Both the position numbers and the translations under genes were made by a program. From positions 1 to 38,985 of the forward strand of contig NZ_LQGY01000015.1 of the NCBI RefSeq assembly GCF_001620055.1: DNA of 38,985 nt, read 5' to 3'. Source of the DNA: Agromyces sp. NDB4Y10 (GTDB lineage Bacteria; Actinomycetota; Actinomycetes; Actinomycetales; Microbacteriaceae). Positions 1-9,742 of the stretch are shown one piece after another (the first letter of the stretch is position 1; each line of letters begins with the position of its first letter). Under the pieces are notes generated by a model. The model saw only the letters and a list, made by a program, of their open reading frames with translations, made no database searches and was not told where the DNA came from.

Positions 1-201
1 CCGCGTCGCGACCGGTCGGGCCGGCCCGCCGAGGCGAAGGCGCACGCGCCGGGGCAGTCGGGCGGCCAGGGCCGCGCCGCGCAGTCGTCGAGCGCCCCGC
101 GCGCGGCATCCGCTCGCCACGGTCAGAAGGCGCCGCTGCGCGTCGGCAGCCTCGTCTCGCCGTCGCGCTCCACGCGCACGAACCGTCGCGCCCAGGGCTG
201 A
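1..201 (+). CDS. C-terminal tail of an unidentified protein (5' end outside window)
   Basis: Frame 1 is open from the window edge to a TGA at 199-201 and has the strong G/C third-position bias of its neighbours. The 66 residues are rich in Arg, Ala, Ser, Gly and Gln and have no recognisable domain. Basic, low-complexity tails like this occur on actinobacterial DEAD-box RNA helicases and other RNA-binding proteins, but nothing here proves that, so function is left open. A strong hairpin follows 15 nt after the stop. The frame contains one copy of the dispersed decamer (103-113). Confidence 0.5.
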   Translation, partial: PRRDRSGRPAEAKAHAPGQSGGQGRAAQSSSAPRAASARHGQKAPLRVGSLVSPSRSTRTNRRAQG

Positions 202-216
202 GCCCCGAGCGATCCC

Positions 217-250
217 GAACGGCTCCGCACCTCTCGGTGCGGGGCCGTTC
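217..250. terminator. Hairpin terminator between convergent genes
   Basis: A 15-bp stem (217-231 with 236-250, one G-T wobble) and a 4-nt TCTC loop, between a plus-strand stop at 201 and a minus-strand stop at 268. No U-tract follows, which is usual in this genome; it could serve both genes. Confidence 0.75.
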
Positions 251-267
251 GGCGTCTCGGCGGCGGC

Positions 268-609
268 TCAGATGACGAAGTCCGGCCGCAGGTTCCAGGC
301 GGTCGACGCCTCGAGTCGGGCGAGCAGCGCGAGCGCCGTGAGGCGCGCGTGGTCGTCGCTCACCGTGCTGTAGACGTCGATCGCGAGCGGCGGCGGCTCC
401 CCGACGCGCGGCAGCTCGACCTCGGCCCACGCGCCCTCGGCGAGCGGGACCCGCGCCTGCAGGGTTCCGGCGCCCTCGACGCGCGAGTCGGCGGCGAGCG
501 CGATCACCACGAGCGCGTCGATGCGCGTCGCCGGGCTGCGCAGCTCGATGGTCGCGCAGTACTCCACGGGCGGGTCGGTGCGGCGACCGGGCAGCGGCGG
601 CGGGCTCAT
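268..609 (-). CDS. Hypothetical protein, 113 aa
   Basis: Small acidic protein without signal peptide or membrane segment. It alternates predicted beta strands (CATIELRSPATRIDALVVIAL) and ends in a helical stretch, which suggests a compact alpha/beta fold. I recognise no family. Coding status is supported by codon bias, by a TAACCT -10-like box at 619-624 (minus strand) 9 nt before the ATG, and by a terminator just beyond the stop. It is convergent with the preceding gene and divergent from the GNAT gene at 745. Confidence 0.6.
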   Translation of the reverse strand: MSPPPLPGRRTDPPVEYCATIELRSPATRIDALVVIALAADSRVEGAGTLQARVPLAEGAWAEVELPRVGEPPPLAIDVYSTVSDDHARLTALALLARLEASTAWNLRPDFVI

Positions 610-731
610 GATGGCCGCAGGTTACGCCCGTGGGCTGAGCGGATGCCGCGTCGCGGCTGCGGCTCCGAGCGCCTGCCGGTCGGCTCCGCCCGAGCGCCGC
701 CGCCGATTTCGCCGGTGACGGGAGGCCGGGT

Positions 732-744
732 TAGCCTGAGGCGC
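732..744 (+). promoter_or_regulatory. Leaderless -10 box (TAGCCT) for the GNAT gene
   Basis: TAGCCT at 732-737 lies 7 nt before the ATG at 745 and no Shine-Dalgarno sequence is present. Transcription would start at or next to the start codon. Confidence 0.65.
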
Positions 745-1248
745 ATGAGCACCGAGGTCGCTGCCGAAGTCGTCATCCGCCCCGTCCGAGACACCGACGT
801 CGAGGCGTTGGGCCGCGTGCACGCGCAGTGCTGGCACGAGGACTACGACACCCTGGTCGACGCCGCCACCCTCGCGAACCTCTCCCCGCGCCGCATGGCC
901 GAGCTGTGGAACCACTGGATGAACCAGGGCGAGGAGTTCATCCACGTCGCCGCGCTCGTCGACAGCGAGATCGTCGGATTCGCCGGTGCCGGCCCCGCCC
1001 GCGACGCCGACGCGCCGCGCGAACGCGAGCTGTTCTTCATCCACCTGCTCGACGCGCACCACGGCAAGGGCATCGGGCAGAAGCTGTTCGACGCGGCCGT
1101 GGGCGACGACGCCGTGTACCTGTGGGTGCCGTCGGCGAACGAGCACGCGGTCGCGTTCTACGAGCGCAACGGCTTCACGGCCGACGGCGCCTCGCACGAC
1201 GAGCCGTTCCTCGGCGAGACGATCCACGAGATCCGGATGGTGCGCTAG
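745..1248 (+). CDS. GNAT family N-acetyltransferase
   Basis: A 167-aa single-domain GNAT protein, predicted to transfer acetyl from acetyl-CoA to an amine; the substrate cannot be told from sequence. Residues 8-25 (VVIRPVRDTDVEALGRVH) form the beta1-alpha1 start of the fold. Residues 105-114 (HHGKGIGQKL) fit the Q/RxxGxG/A acetyl-CoA pyrophosphate loop, and 132-144 (NEHAVAFYERNGF) is the classic C-terminal motif. The ATG at 745 is chosen over longer in-frame starts because the fold begins right after it and TAGCCT sits 7 nt upstream. It is convergent with the NUDIX gene, leaving 36 nt between stops. Confidence 0.9.
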   Translation: MSTEVAAEVVIRPVRDTDVEALGRVHAQCWHEDYDTLVDAATLANLSPRRMAELWNHWMNQGEEFIHVAALVDSEIVGFAGAGPARDADAPRERELFFIHLLDAHHGKGIGQKLFDAAVGDDAVYLWVPSANEHAVAFYERNGFTADGASHDEPFLGETIHEIRMVR

Positions 1249-1284
1249 CCCGACGGCCCGGCCCGGCGCTTCCCGCGCGGCCGA

Positions 1285-1866
1285 CTACGGCAGCGCGCCC
1301 ACCGACGCGAGCGCCCGCCGGAGGAGCACGCCGCGGCCACCCTCCATCTCTGCACCGAGCGCCTCGCTCGCCGCCTCCTCGGGCGTGACCCAGGTCACCT
1401 CGAGCGCGTCCTGTCGCGGCTCGCACGTGCCCGTGACCGGCACGACGTACGCGAGCGAGACCGCGTGCTGGCGCTCGTCGGTGAACGGCGACAGCCCGGG
1501 CAGCGGGAAGTACTCGGCGACCGCCGCGGGAACCGGGCTCGCGGGCAGGAGCGGGAACGCCATGGGCCCGAGGTCCTTCTCGAGGTGGCGGAAGAGCGCA
1601 TCGCGGATGGTCTCGCCGTACATGACCCGTCCCGACACGAGCGTGCGGGTCATCTCGCCGACGGCGTTGGCGCGCAGCAGCACGCCGACCTCGATCACCT
1701 GGCCCACGCCGTCGACGCGCACGGGCACGGCCTCGACGTAGAGCAGCGGGAGGCGACCGCGCACCTCGGCGAGCTCGATGTCGCTCAGCCAGCCCGGGTT
1801 GGCGGGCGGCTGCACGACCGGCTCATCGCCGGGGTTCCAGTCCGGGTCGGGTGTGCGCACGGCCAT
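1285..1866 (-). CDS. NUDIX hydrolase-family protein (DUF4916-like)
   Basis: 193-aa cytoplasmic protein resembling the actinobacterial DUF4916 branch of the NUDIX fold. The core runs from LPLLYVEAVPVRVDG through the region where the NUDIX box would lie (SGRVMYGETIRDALFRHLEK). The canonical GX5EX7REUXEEXGU residues are only partly present: there is an RDALFRHLEKDLG-like helix but no REXXEE. Hydrolase activity is therefore unproven. The ATG at 1866 is preferred to the open upstream frame, which is low-complexity and runs through a long hairpin. A weak CAGAAT box (1873-1878) lies 6 nt before this ATG. Divergent from the esterase at 2010. Confidence 0.8.
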   Translation of the reverse strand: MAVRTPDPDWNPGDEPVVQPPANPGWLSDIELAEVRGRLPLLYVEAVPVRVDGVGQVIEVGVLLRANAVGEMTRTLVSGRVMYGETIRDALFRHLEKDLGPMAFPLLPASPVPAAVAEYFPLPGLSPFTDERQHAVSLAYVVPVTGTCEPRQDALEVTWVTPEEAASEALGAEMEGGRGVLLRRALASVGALP

Positions 1867-1923
1867 GCCTCGATTCTGCCCCACGAGCGCCCGGCTCGCG
1901 TGGAGGGCCGCGGAGGCGCCGCG

Positions 1924-1975
1924 GGGGACGCGACACGCCGCCGTCCCGGCGGGGCCGGCGGCGTGTCGCGTCCCC
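1924..1975. repeat. 20-bp perfect inverted repeat between divergent genes
   Basis: Arms 1924-1943 and 1956-1975 are fully complementary around a 12-nt loop. The hairpin sits between the NUDIX start (1866, minus) and the esterase -10 box (1998, plus), so it is not downstream of any gene and is hard to read as an ordinary terminator. Confidence 0.85.
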
Positions 1976-1997
1976 TCGCCGGCACGGGCGGCCGGGG

Positions 1998-2009
1998 TAC
2001 GATGCCCCG
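1998..2009 (+). promoter_or_regulatory. Leaderless -10 box (TACGAT) for the esterase gene
   Basis: TACGAT at 1998-2003 is 6 nt before the ATG at 2010, with no Shine-Dalgarno sequence. Confidence 0.65.
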
Positions 2010-2645
2010 ATGCGGATCGACGACGACGCGGTGCTGTGGTCGGCATCGCCGGCCGACCGGGCCGGCCGGCCCCTCCTGGTGCTGCTGCACGGCTACAACT
2101 CGCACGAGGGCGACCTGTTCGGCCTCAGCCCCTACCTGCCGTTGCAGCCGGCCATCGCGAGCCTGCGCGCGCCGATCCCCACCGGGTACGGCCACGCGTG
2201 GTTCCCGCTGCCCGAGCAGCTCGACGACGAGCTGTCGACCGAGGACGCCGAGGCGGCCACGACCGCCGTGATCGAGTGGCTCGACCGCGTGGCGCCGGAT
2301 GCGGCATCCGTCGGCCTGCTCGGCTTCTCGCAGGGCGGGGCCATGGCGATCGAACTGCTCCGGCGCGCGCCCGAGCGGTTCGCGTTCGCGGTGTCCCTCG
2401 CGGGCTTCTCGCTACCGGGCGAACGTGCAGGCGACGAGCGGATGTCGGAGCTCGCGCCGCCCGTCTTCTGGGGTCGCGGCACGGCGGACGAGGTCATTCC
2501 CGCCGAGGCGGTCCGGCACACGCAGGCGTGGCTGCCGCGGCATGCGGAGGTCGACCAGCGCGTGTACGAGGGCCTCGGCCACTCGGTCTCCGAGCGGGAA
2601 CTCGCCGACGTGACGGCGTTCCTCGCGGCGCGCTATGCGGCCTGA
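2010..2645 (+). CDS. Alpha/beta hydrolase, phospholipase/carboxylesterase type
   Basis: 211-aa cytoplasmic serine hydrolase of the small carboxylesterase/lysophospholipase (Abhydrolase_2) group; it should cleave short acyl esters. Visible elements are the oxyanion-hole strand LLVLLHGYN (22-30), the nucleophile elbow GFSQGG with Ser107, the acid in GTADEVIP (Asp160) and the base in LGHSVS (His191), all in the expected order. Length fits the family. The ATG at 2010 is preferred over upstream in-frame starts because it has a leaderless -10 box and because the fold starts within 20 residues. It is convergent with the DUF5997 gene; the stops are 16 nt apart. Confidence 0.9.
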   Translation: MRIDDDAVLWSASPADRAGRPLLVLLHGYNSHEGDLFGLSPYLPLQPAIASLRAPIPTGYGHAWFPLPEQLDDELSTEDAEAATTAVIEWLDRVAPDAASVGLLGFSQGGAMAIELLRRAPERFAFAVSLAGFSLPGERAGDERMSELAPPVFWGRGTADEVIPAEAVRHTQAWLPRHAEVDQRVYEGLGHSVSERELADVTAFLAARYAA

Positions 2646-2661
2646 GCCGCGGCGGGGCGTC

Positions 2662-3081
2662 TCAGACGCCGGCGCCGCCGCCTCCGCCGCCGGCCTCCCG
2701 GCGGGCGGCGTCGCGCTCGGCGATGCGGCGCTTCTCGGCGCGGACGCCGGCCTGGCGCGCGCGCTCCTCGACGAGCCAGGCCGGCGGCGCGGCGAGCAGG
2801 TCCTTGATCTCGGCCGTGGTGAGCGGCTGGTCGATGCCGGCGCGCGCGAGACCGGAGTTCGAGACGCCGAGCTTCGCGGCCACGACGCTGCGCGGGTGCG
2901 GGCCCTCGCGGCGGAGGGTCGCGAGCCACTCGGGCGGGTCGGCCTGCAGCGCGGCGAGCTCGGCGCGGCTGACCTCGCCGGAGCGGAACTCCTCGGGCGC
3001 GGCGTCGAGCAGGATGCCGAGCTTCTTCGCCGCCGTCTCGGGCTTCATCGTCTGGGAGGGGCGCGGCTTCGACTCGTTCAC
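2662..3081 (-). CDS. DUF5997 family protein
   Basis: 139-aa protein matching the actinobacterial DUF5997 family. The conserved body runs from KPETAAKKLGI (13-23) through ADPPEWLATLRREGPHPRS (47-65) to PLTTAEIKDLL (86-96). The stretch VVAAKLGVSNSGLARAGI (66-83) looks like a helix-turn-helix, suggesting DNA binding; this is my reading, not an established function. The C-terminus is charged and ends in a Gly run. The start is GTG at 3081, preceded at 6 nt by TACCGT. It is divergent from a LysR-type effector domain that lacks its own DNA-binding domain, an arrangement I recall from other actinobacteria. Confidence 0.85.
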   Translation of the reverse strand: MNESKPRPSQTMKPETAAKKLGILLDAAPEEFRSGEVSRAELAALQADPPEWLATLRREGPHPRSVVAAKLGVSNSGLARAGIDQPLTTAEIKDLLAAPPAWLVEERARQAGVRAEKRRIAERDAARREAGGGGGGAGV

Positions 3082-3165
3082 GCCTCCACGGTAGTCGGCT
3101 TCGTCACCGGCCGCAGGCGCCGACTACCCTGAGAGGGCCGCGGAGCGCGGCGGAAGGGGGCTGGC
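3082..3165. promoter_or_regulatory. Divergent promoter region, DUF5997 / LysR-type sensor
   Basis: On the minus strand TACCGT (complement of 3088-3093) lies 6 nt before the GTG at 3081, giving a leaderless start. On the plus strand TACCCT at 3125-3130 would give a short leader containing a purine-rich Shine-Dalgarno (GGAAGGGGG, 3152-3160) before the GTG at 3166. Confidence 0.55.
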
Positions 3166-3852
3166 GTGGCGCTGCGGCTGGACTACGTCGCGGGCGTGAG
3201 CCCGGCGAAGTGGCTGCGCGCGTGGGCCGACCGGCGACCTGACCTGCCGCTCGAGGCCGAACGCGTCGAGGAATCCGCGCAGTGCGACCGGCTCCGCGCC
3301 GGCGAGGCCGATCTCGCCTTCGTGCGGCTCCCGGTCGATGAGACCGGCCTGCATCGCATCCTGCTGTGGGAGGAGCTCGCCGTCGCGGCCCTGCCGAAGG
3401 ACCATCCGCTCGCCGAGGCCGACGACCTCGAACTGGCCGACCTCGCCGACGAGCCGCGAGCACCCGAGCAGGACGACCCGGCCATGACCCTCGAGCTCGT
3501 CGCCGCGGGCACCGGCTACGCGATCCTGCCCCACAGCCTGGCGCGCCTGCACCATCGCCGCGACGTCGTCGCGATCCCGGTGACGGATGCCGCGCCGACT
3601 CGCATCGCGCTGGTGTGGCGCGTCGAACGCGACGACGCCGACATCCAGGAGTTCGTCGGGGTGGTGCGCGGCCGCACCGCCCGGAGCTCGCGCGGTGCCG
3701 ACGAGCCCGACGAGACCGCCGCTCCGCCCGCGAAGCCGGCCGCGGCGTCGCGCGACCGTCGACAGCCCGCGGGGGGCCGCCGTTCCGGCGGCCGGTCCGG
3801 CGGCACCGGCCGTGGAGGCCGTCAGCAGCGGCGAGGCGGTCGACGCCGGTGA
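3166..3852 (+). CDS. LysR-type substrate-binding domain protein without N-terminal HTH
   Basis: 228 aa. Residues 1-170 resemble only the effector-binding half of LysR-type regulators: LRLDYVAGVSPAKWLRAW, then CDRLRAGEADLAFVRLPV, then LWEELAVAALPKDHPLAEAD, then AAGTGYAILPHSLARLH, the order seen in LysR_substrate domains. The winged HTH that should precede it is absent, and the GTG at 3166 is well placed behind a strong Shine-Dalgarno sequence, so this is not a misplaced start. The last ~55 residues are a basic Arg/Gly-rich tail that may bind nucleic acid. It overlaps the glutamine amidotransferase start by GTGA, so the two are probably co-transcribed. The divergent DUF5997 protein may supply DNA binding (inference). 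Confidence 0.8.
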   Translation: MALRLDYVAGVSPAKWLRAWADRRPDLPLEAERVEESAQCDRLRAGEADLAFVRLPVDETGLHRILLWEELAVAALPKDHPLAEADDLELADLADEPRAPEQDDPAMTLELVAAGTGYAILPHSLARLHHRRDVVAIPVTDAAPTRIALVWRVERDDADIQEFVGVVRGRTARSSRGADEPDETAAPPAKPAAASRDRRQPAGGRRSGGRSGGTGRGGRQQRRGGRRR

Positions 3853-4583
3853 GCCGTCCCTTCCTCTTCATCTCGGCCCGCCCCGAGGTCGAGGCCGTCG
3901 GACCCGAGTACGAGTCGGTGCGCCGCGCGACGGGCCTCGACGCGGGTCGGCTCGAGCACCACCGGATCGACGTCGAGACGCTGGGCGACGCCGTGCCGGG
4001 GCGGTTCGCGGGCGTGATCGTCGGCGGCAGCCCGTACAACGTCACCACCCCGCACGAGCACAAGCATCCGGTGCAGCGCCGCGTCGAAGCCGACCTCGCG
4101 CGCCTGGCGGAACAGGCGCTCGAGACCGACCACCCGGTGCTGTTCACGTGCTACGGCATCGGCGTGCTCACCCTCGTGCTGGGCGGCGAAGTCGGCACCA
4201 CGTATGGCGAGCAGGCGGCCGCGGTCGAGATCACGTTGACCAACGAGGGTCGGGCCGATCCCCTCCTCAGCGGACTGCCCGAGCGCTTCGACGCCCTCGT
4301 CGGCCACAAGGAGGCCACGGATCGGCTGCCCTCGGACGCCGTCCACCTCGCCGGGTCGGCGAGCTGCCCCGTGCAGGTGTACCGCGTGGGGCGCAATGTC
4401 TACGCGACGCAGTTCCACCCCGAGGTGTCCACCGCCGACTTCATCGCCCGCGCCGAGGTGTACCGCCACCACGGCTACTTCCCCGCGCGTGAGCTCCGCG
4501 CCGTGAGCGAGCGGCTCGCCGCGGCATCCGTCACCGAACCGCAGCGGATGCTGCGCCGGTTCGTCGAGCTCGCCGGCGGCTGA
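3849..4583 (+). CDS. Class I glutamine amidotransferase (GuaA-type domain)
   Basis: 244-aa free-standing class I GATase, predicted to release ammonia from glutamine or to act on a related gamma-glutamyl compound; the acceptor is unknown. The triad is visible: Cys101 in FTCYGIG, His190 and Glu192 in QFHPEVS. The substrate-pocket segment VIVGGSPYNVTTP is at 57-68. The family is annotated as GuaA-like glutamine amidotransferase, but no synthetase domain is present. The GTG start overlaps the preceding TGA (GTGA), indicating translational coupling with the LysR-type sensor. A hairpin follows the stop. Confidence 0.88.
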   Translation: MSRPFLFISARPEVEAVGPEYESVRRATGLDAGRLEHHRIDVETLGDAVPGRFAGVIVGGSPYNVTTPHEHKHPVQRRVEADLARLAEQALETDHPVLFTCYGIGVLTLVLGGEVGTTYGEQAAAVEITLTNEGRADPLLSGLPERFDALVGHKEATDRLPSDAVHLAGSASCPVQVYRVGRNVYATQFHPEVSTADFIARAEVYRHHGYFPARELRAVSERLAAASVTEPQRMLRRFVELAGG

Positions 4584-4617
4584 GCCGACCCGCGTCGGTC
4601 GACCCGGACATGCCGAA

Positions 4618-4645
4618 GGCCCGGCCGACGATGGTCGACCGGGCC
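4618..4645. terminator. Hairpin between convergent genes
   Basis: 12-bp stem (4618-4629 with 4634-4645, one mismatch), GATG loop, between the amidotransferase stop (4583, plus) and the membrane protein stop (4665, minus). Confidence 0.65.
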
Positions 4646-4664
4646 CCCGGAGCTGCGCCGCAGA

Positions 4665-4934
4665 TCAGGCGGTGCGCTTGTTGCGGTTCACGATGAGGCC
4701 GTAGATCAGCAGCACGATGATCGCGCCGCCGATGGCGAGCAGCCACGTCTGGATGCTCCAGAACTCCTCGAGGCCGACACCGAACAGCACGCTGCCGAGC
4801 CAGCCACCGAGCAGGGCGCCCACGACGCCGAGCAGCAAGGTGATGAGCCATCCGCCGCCCTGCTTTCCGGGCAGGATGAGCTTGGCGATCGCCCCGGCGA
4901 TGAGGCCGAGGAGGAGGAAAGCGAGGAAACCCAT
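4665..4934 (-). CDS. GlsB/YeaQ/YmgE family stress-response membrane protein
   Basis: 89-aa integral membrane protein of the transglycosylase-associated (GlsB/YeaQ/YmgE) family. Three hydrophobic segments are evident: GFLAFLLLGLIAGAIAKLIL, the Gly-rich WLITLLLGVVGALLGGWLGS, and WLLAIGGAIIVLLIYGLI. The PGKQGGGW loop is diagnostic of the family. The tail VNRNKRTA should face the cytoplasm. The start at 4934 is chosen for the AAGGAG Shine-Dalgarno 7-8 nt upstream; the 10-residue upstream extension would put charges ahead of the first helix. Members are stress-associated but their biochemical role is not established. Confidence 0.9.
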   Translation of the reverse strand: MGFLAFLLLGLIAGAIAKLILPGKQGGGWLITLLLGVVGALLGGWLGSVLFGVGLEEFWSIQTWLLAIGGAIIVLLIYGLIVNRNKRTA

Positions 4935-5033
4935 GTGCACACTCCTTCTCTTGTGTGAGCCCAACTGTCCTCCTGAGAACCTCCTGAGTGCAAGTGGTTG
5001 CGCTCGCGTGTCGCGAGGCGCTATTCAGGCGAG

Positions 5034-6116
5034 GTGAGCGGCAGTCCGGGCCCGTGGGTCCTGCACGTCGACCTCGACCAGTTCATCGCGGCGGTCGAGG
5101 TGCTCCGGCGCCCGGAGCTCGCCGGCCGCCCGGTCATCGTCGGCGGTCGCGGTGACCCCGCCGAGCGGGCGGTCGTGTCGACCGCCTCGTACGAGGCGCG
5201 CGAGTTCGGCGTCGGGTCCGGGATGCCGCTGCGCATCGCCGCGCGCAAGGTGCCCGATGCGGTCATCCTCCCGGTCGACGCCGAGGCCTACGCCGCGGCA
5301 TCCGCCGAGGTCATGGCGACGCTGCGAGCGCACCCCGGCGCCACCGTGCAGGTGCTCGGCTGGGACGAGGCGTTCGTCGGCCTCGACTCCGACGACCCCG
5401 AGCGCGACGCGCGCGACCTGCAGGCCGCCGTGCTCGCGCGAACCGGCCTGCACTGCAGCGTGGGCATCGGCGACACGCTCGTGCGGGCGAAGGTCGCCAC
5501 CGGGTTCGGCAAGCCCGCCGGCGTGTTCCGGCTCACGGCCGACAACTGGGCGGCCGTGATGGGCGACCGGCCGGTGATCGAGCTGTGGGGCGTCGGGAGC
5601 AAGGTGTCGCGCCGCCTCGCCGCGCACGGCATCCGGACCGTCGGCGAGCTCGCCGCGGCCGACGAGGCCGTGCTCGCGGGCGAGTTCGGGCCGAGGATGG
5701 GGCCGTGGTACGGGCAGCTGGGGCGCGGCGAGGGCGCCCGGGTCGTCGACGACACGCCGTGGGTCGCGCGCGGTCACAGCCGGGAGACCACCTTCCAGCG
5801 CGACCTCGAGGATCCCGCCGACGTCGAGTCGGCGCTGCGGGAGCTCGCCGAGCGGGTGCTCGACGACGTGGCGGCCGAGGGCCGGCCCGTCATCGGCCTC
5901 ACCCTCAAGGTGCGCTACGCCCCGTTCGTCACGAAGACCTACCAGCGCCGCATCCCCGCGAGCTCCGATCGCGATGACGTGACGGCACGGATGCTGCAGC
6001 TCGCGGGGGACCGGATCGAGCCCGGTCGCGCCATCCGCTTGCTCGGCCTTCGTGCCGAGATGCCGATGCCCGACGGTCCGCGCGAGGGACACACCCCGAC
6101 CCGCAGCGGATGGTGA
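5034..6116 (+). CDS. dinB: Y-family DNA polymerase IV-like (DinB)
   Basis: 360-aa UmuC/ImsB-fold translesion polymerase. Metal-binding acidic residues are in HVDLDQF (Asp13) and WDEAF (Asp111-Glu112). The steric stretch STASYEAREFGV (49-60) and helix-hairpin-helix-like LWGVGSKVSRRLAAHGI follow, then a little-finger domain ending near ILGLRAE-like LLGLRAEMP. The C-terminus PTRSGW lacks an obvious QLxLF-type beta-clamp motif, unlike canonical DinB. The GTG at 5034 is chosen because the catalytic domain starts 10 residues later; a TTG at 4998 is also in frame. No GAACNNNNGTTC SOS box is seen in 4940-5033. Convergent with the cation ATPase, 15 nt between stops. Confidence 0.88.
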   Translation: MSGSPGPWVLHVDLDQFIAAVEVLRRPELAGRPVIVGGRGDPAERAVVSTASYEAREFGVGSGMPLRIAARKVPDAVILPVDAEAYAAASAEVMATLRAHPGATVQVLGWDEAFVGLDSDDPERDARDLQAAVLARTGLHCSVGIGDTLVRAKVATGFGKPAGVFRLTADNWAAVMGDRPVIELWGVGSKVSRRLAAHGIRTVGELAAADEAVLAGEFGPRMGPWYGQLGRGEGARVVDDTPWVARGHSRETTFQRDLEDPADVESALRELAERVLDDVAAEGRPVIGLTLKVRYAPFVTKTYQRRIPASSDRDDVTARMLQLAGDRIEPGRAIRLLGLRAEMPMPDGPREGHTPTRSGW

Positions 6117-6131
6117 GCCGGGGCCGCCGGC

Positions 6132-8735
<2,604 letters not shown>

Positions 8736-8770
8736 GCCCCCAGCCGACCACATCGCCGAGACCGGCGCGA

Positions 8771-8823
8771 GTGGCGAAGGTCCCCCGTCGGGTCGAGACC
8801 GGATGCCGCGGGACGTTCGCCTC
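8771..8823. promoter_or_regulatory. Paired inverted 14-bp boxes between ATPase and USP genes (DosR-like)
   Basis: GGGACGTTCGCCTC lies at 8810-8823 (plus) and GGGACCTTCGCCAC on the minus strand (complement of 8771-8784). They share GGGACSTTCGCC and each resembles the DosR/DevR half-palindrome GGGACTTTNGTCCC with three mismatches. One faces each divergent gene. Regulator identity is inference. Confidence 0.4.
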
Positions 8824-8880
8824 GACTCGCCGGACTCCCATGCGAGAGGGTGGAAGGACGACGGTCAACCGGAGGATGAG

Positions 8881-9729
8881 ATGCACGAGACGACAGTGGT
8901 GGGTTGGGACGCGAGCGAGACCGCCGAGCGAGCGCTGGAGTGGGCGATCGCGCGGGCCGAGATGCAGGCGGAGGGCCGACGACGGCTGCGCCTGGTCCGG
9001 GCCGTGGACGACACCGGGCTCGCGGGCGACGACGACGAGACGCGCGCCGAGTTGCGGCGGGCCGAGGTCGACGTGGCCGAACGCGCCGAGCGGATCCGGG
9101 CCGAGCATCCAGGTCTCGAGGTCGAGGCCGCCGCCGTCCGCGGCGAGCCCGGCGACGTGCTCGCCGACCGCACGGGCGACGACTCCCTCGTCGTGGTCGG
9201 CGCGGAGAACGGGCGCACCGACGAGTACTGGCACAGCTCCCGCCTCGGTCCGCGCCTGGCCGGAGCCGCCGACGGCCCGGTCGCGGTGATCCCGGTCGGC
9301 GACGTGCTCGAGCGCTCGGGCGTCATGGTCGCCGTCGACCACGGCGAGACGGCCGAGCGGCTCTGCCGGCTCGCGGCCGACTACGCGGCCAAGCGCGGCG
9401 AGACGTTGCACGCCGTCCACGTCGGCGCCCGCACGCACGACGTCGCCCAGGACACCGAGGTCCTCGACCATGCGCTCGCGCCGGCGCTCGCCGACCACCC
9501 GGATCTCGCGGTCGAACGCCACGTCGACTCCGGCCCGACGGCGCCCGCGCTGCTCCGTCGCGCCCGCGAGCACGCGACGGTGTTCGTCGGGTCCCGGCAG
9601 CTCGGCACGGTCCGGCGGATGTTCCTCGGCTCGGTGAGCCACGCCCTCGTGACCAACGCGCGCTGCGCGACCATCGTCGTGCCGCCCCTGAGCGGGCTGC
9701 ACTCCGAGGACGACGCGACCCGCGCCTGA
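8881..9729 (+). CDS. Universal stress protein, tandem UspA domains
   Basis: 282 aa made of two UspA folds (about 1-140 and 145-282). Domain 1 begins TTVVGWDASETAERALEWA and domain 2 begins GVMVAVDHGETAERLCRLAA. Domain 2 retains an ATP-binding pattern (VGSRQLGTVRRMFLGSVSHAL, i.e. Gx2Gx9GS); domain 1 is more degenerate (VGAENGRTDEYWHSSRLG). ATP-binding Usp proteins of this tandem type act as stress or dormancy effectors in actinobacteria. The ATG at 8881 follows a GGAGG Shine-Dalgarno (8871-8875). Divergent from the cation ATPase with a shared regulatory region. A perfect hairpin follows the stop. Confidence 0.9.
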   Translation: MHETTVVGWDASETAERALEWAIARAEMQAEGRRRLRLVRAVDDTGLAGDDDETRAELRRAEVDVAERAERIRAEHPGLEVEAAAVRGEPGDVLADRTGDDSLVVVGAENGRTDEYWHSSRLGPRLAGAADGPVAVIPVGDVLERSGVMVAVDHGETAERLCRLAADYAAKRGETLHAVHVGARTHDVAQDTEVLDHALAPALADHPDLAVERHVDSGPTAPALLRRAREHATVFVGSRQLGTVRRMFLGSVSHALVTNARCATIVVPPLSGLHSEDDATRA

Positions 9730-9742
9730 CCCCGAGACGACG

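Noticed and set aside
1867..2046. N-terminal extension of the NUDIX protein by about 60 residues
   Set aside because: The extension is Arg/Ala/Gly-rich, passes through the 20-bp hairpin and overlaps the esterase start; homology begins after ATG 1866.
4998..5033. Upstream TTG start for dinB
   Set aside because: The 12-residue Arg-rich extension is outside the polymerase fold and TTG is unlikely when a GTG at 5034 starts 10 residues before the catalytic core.
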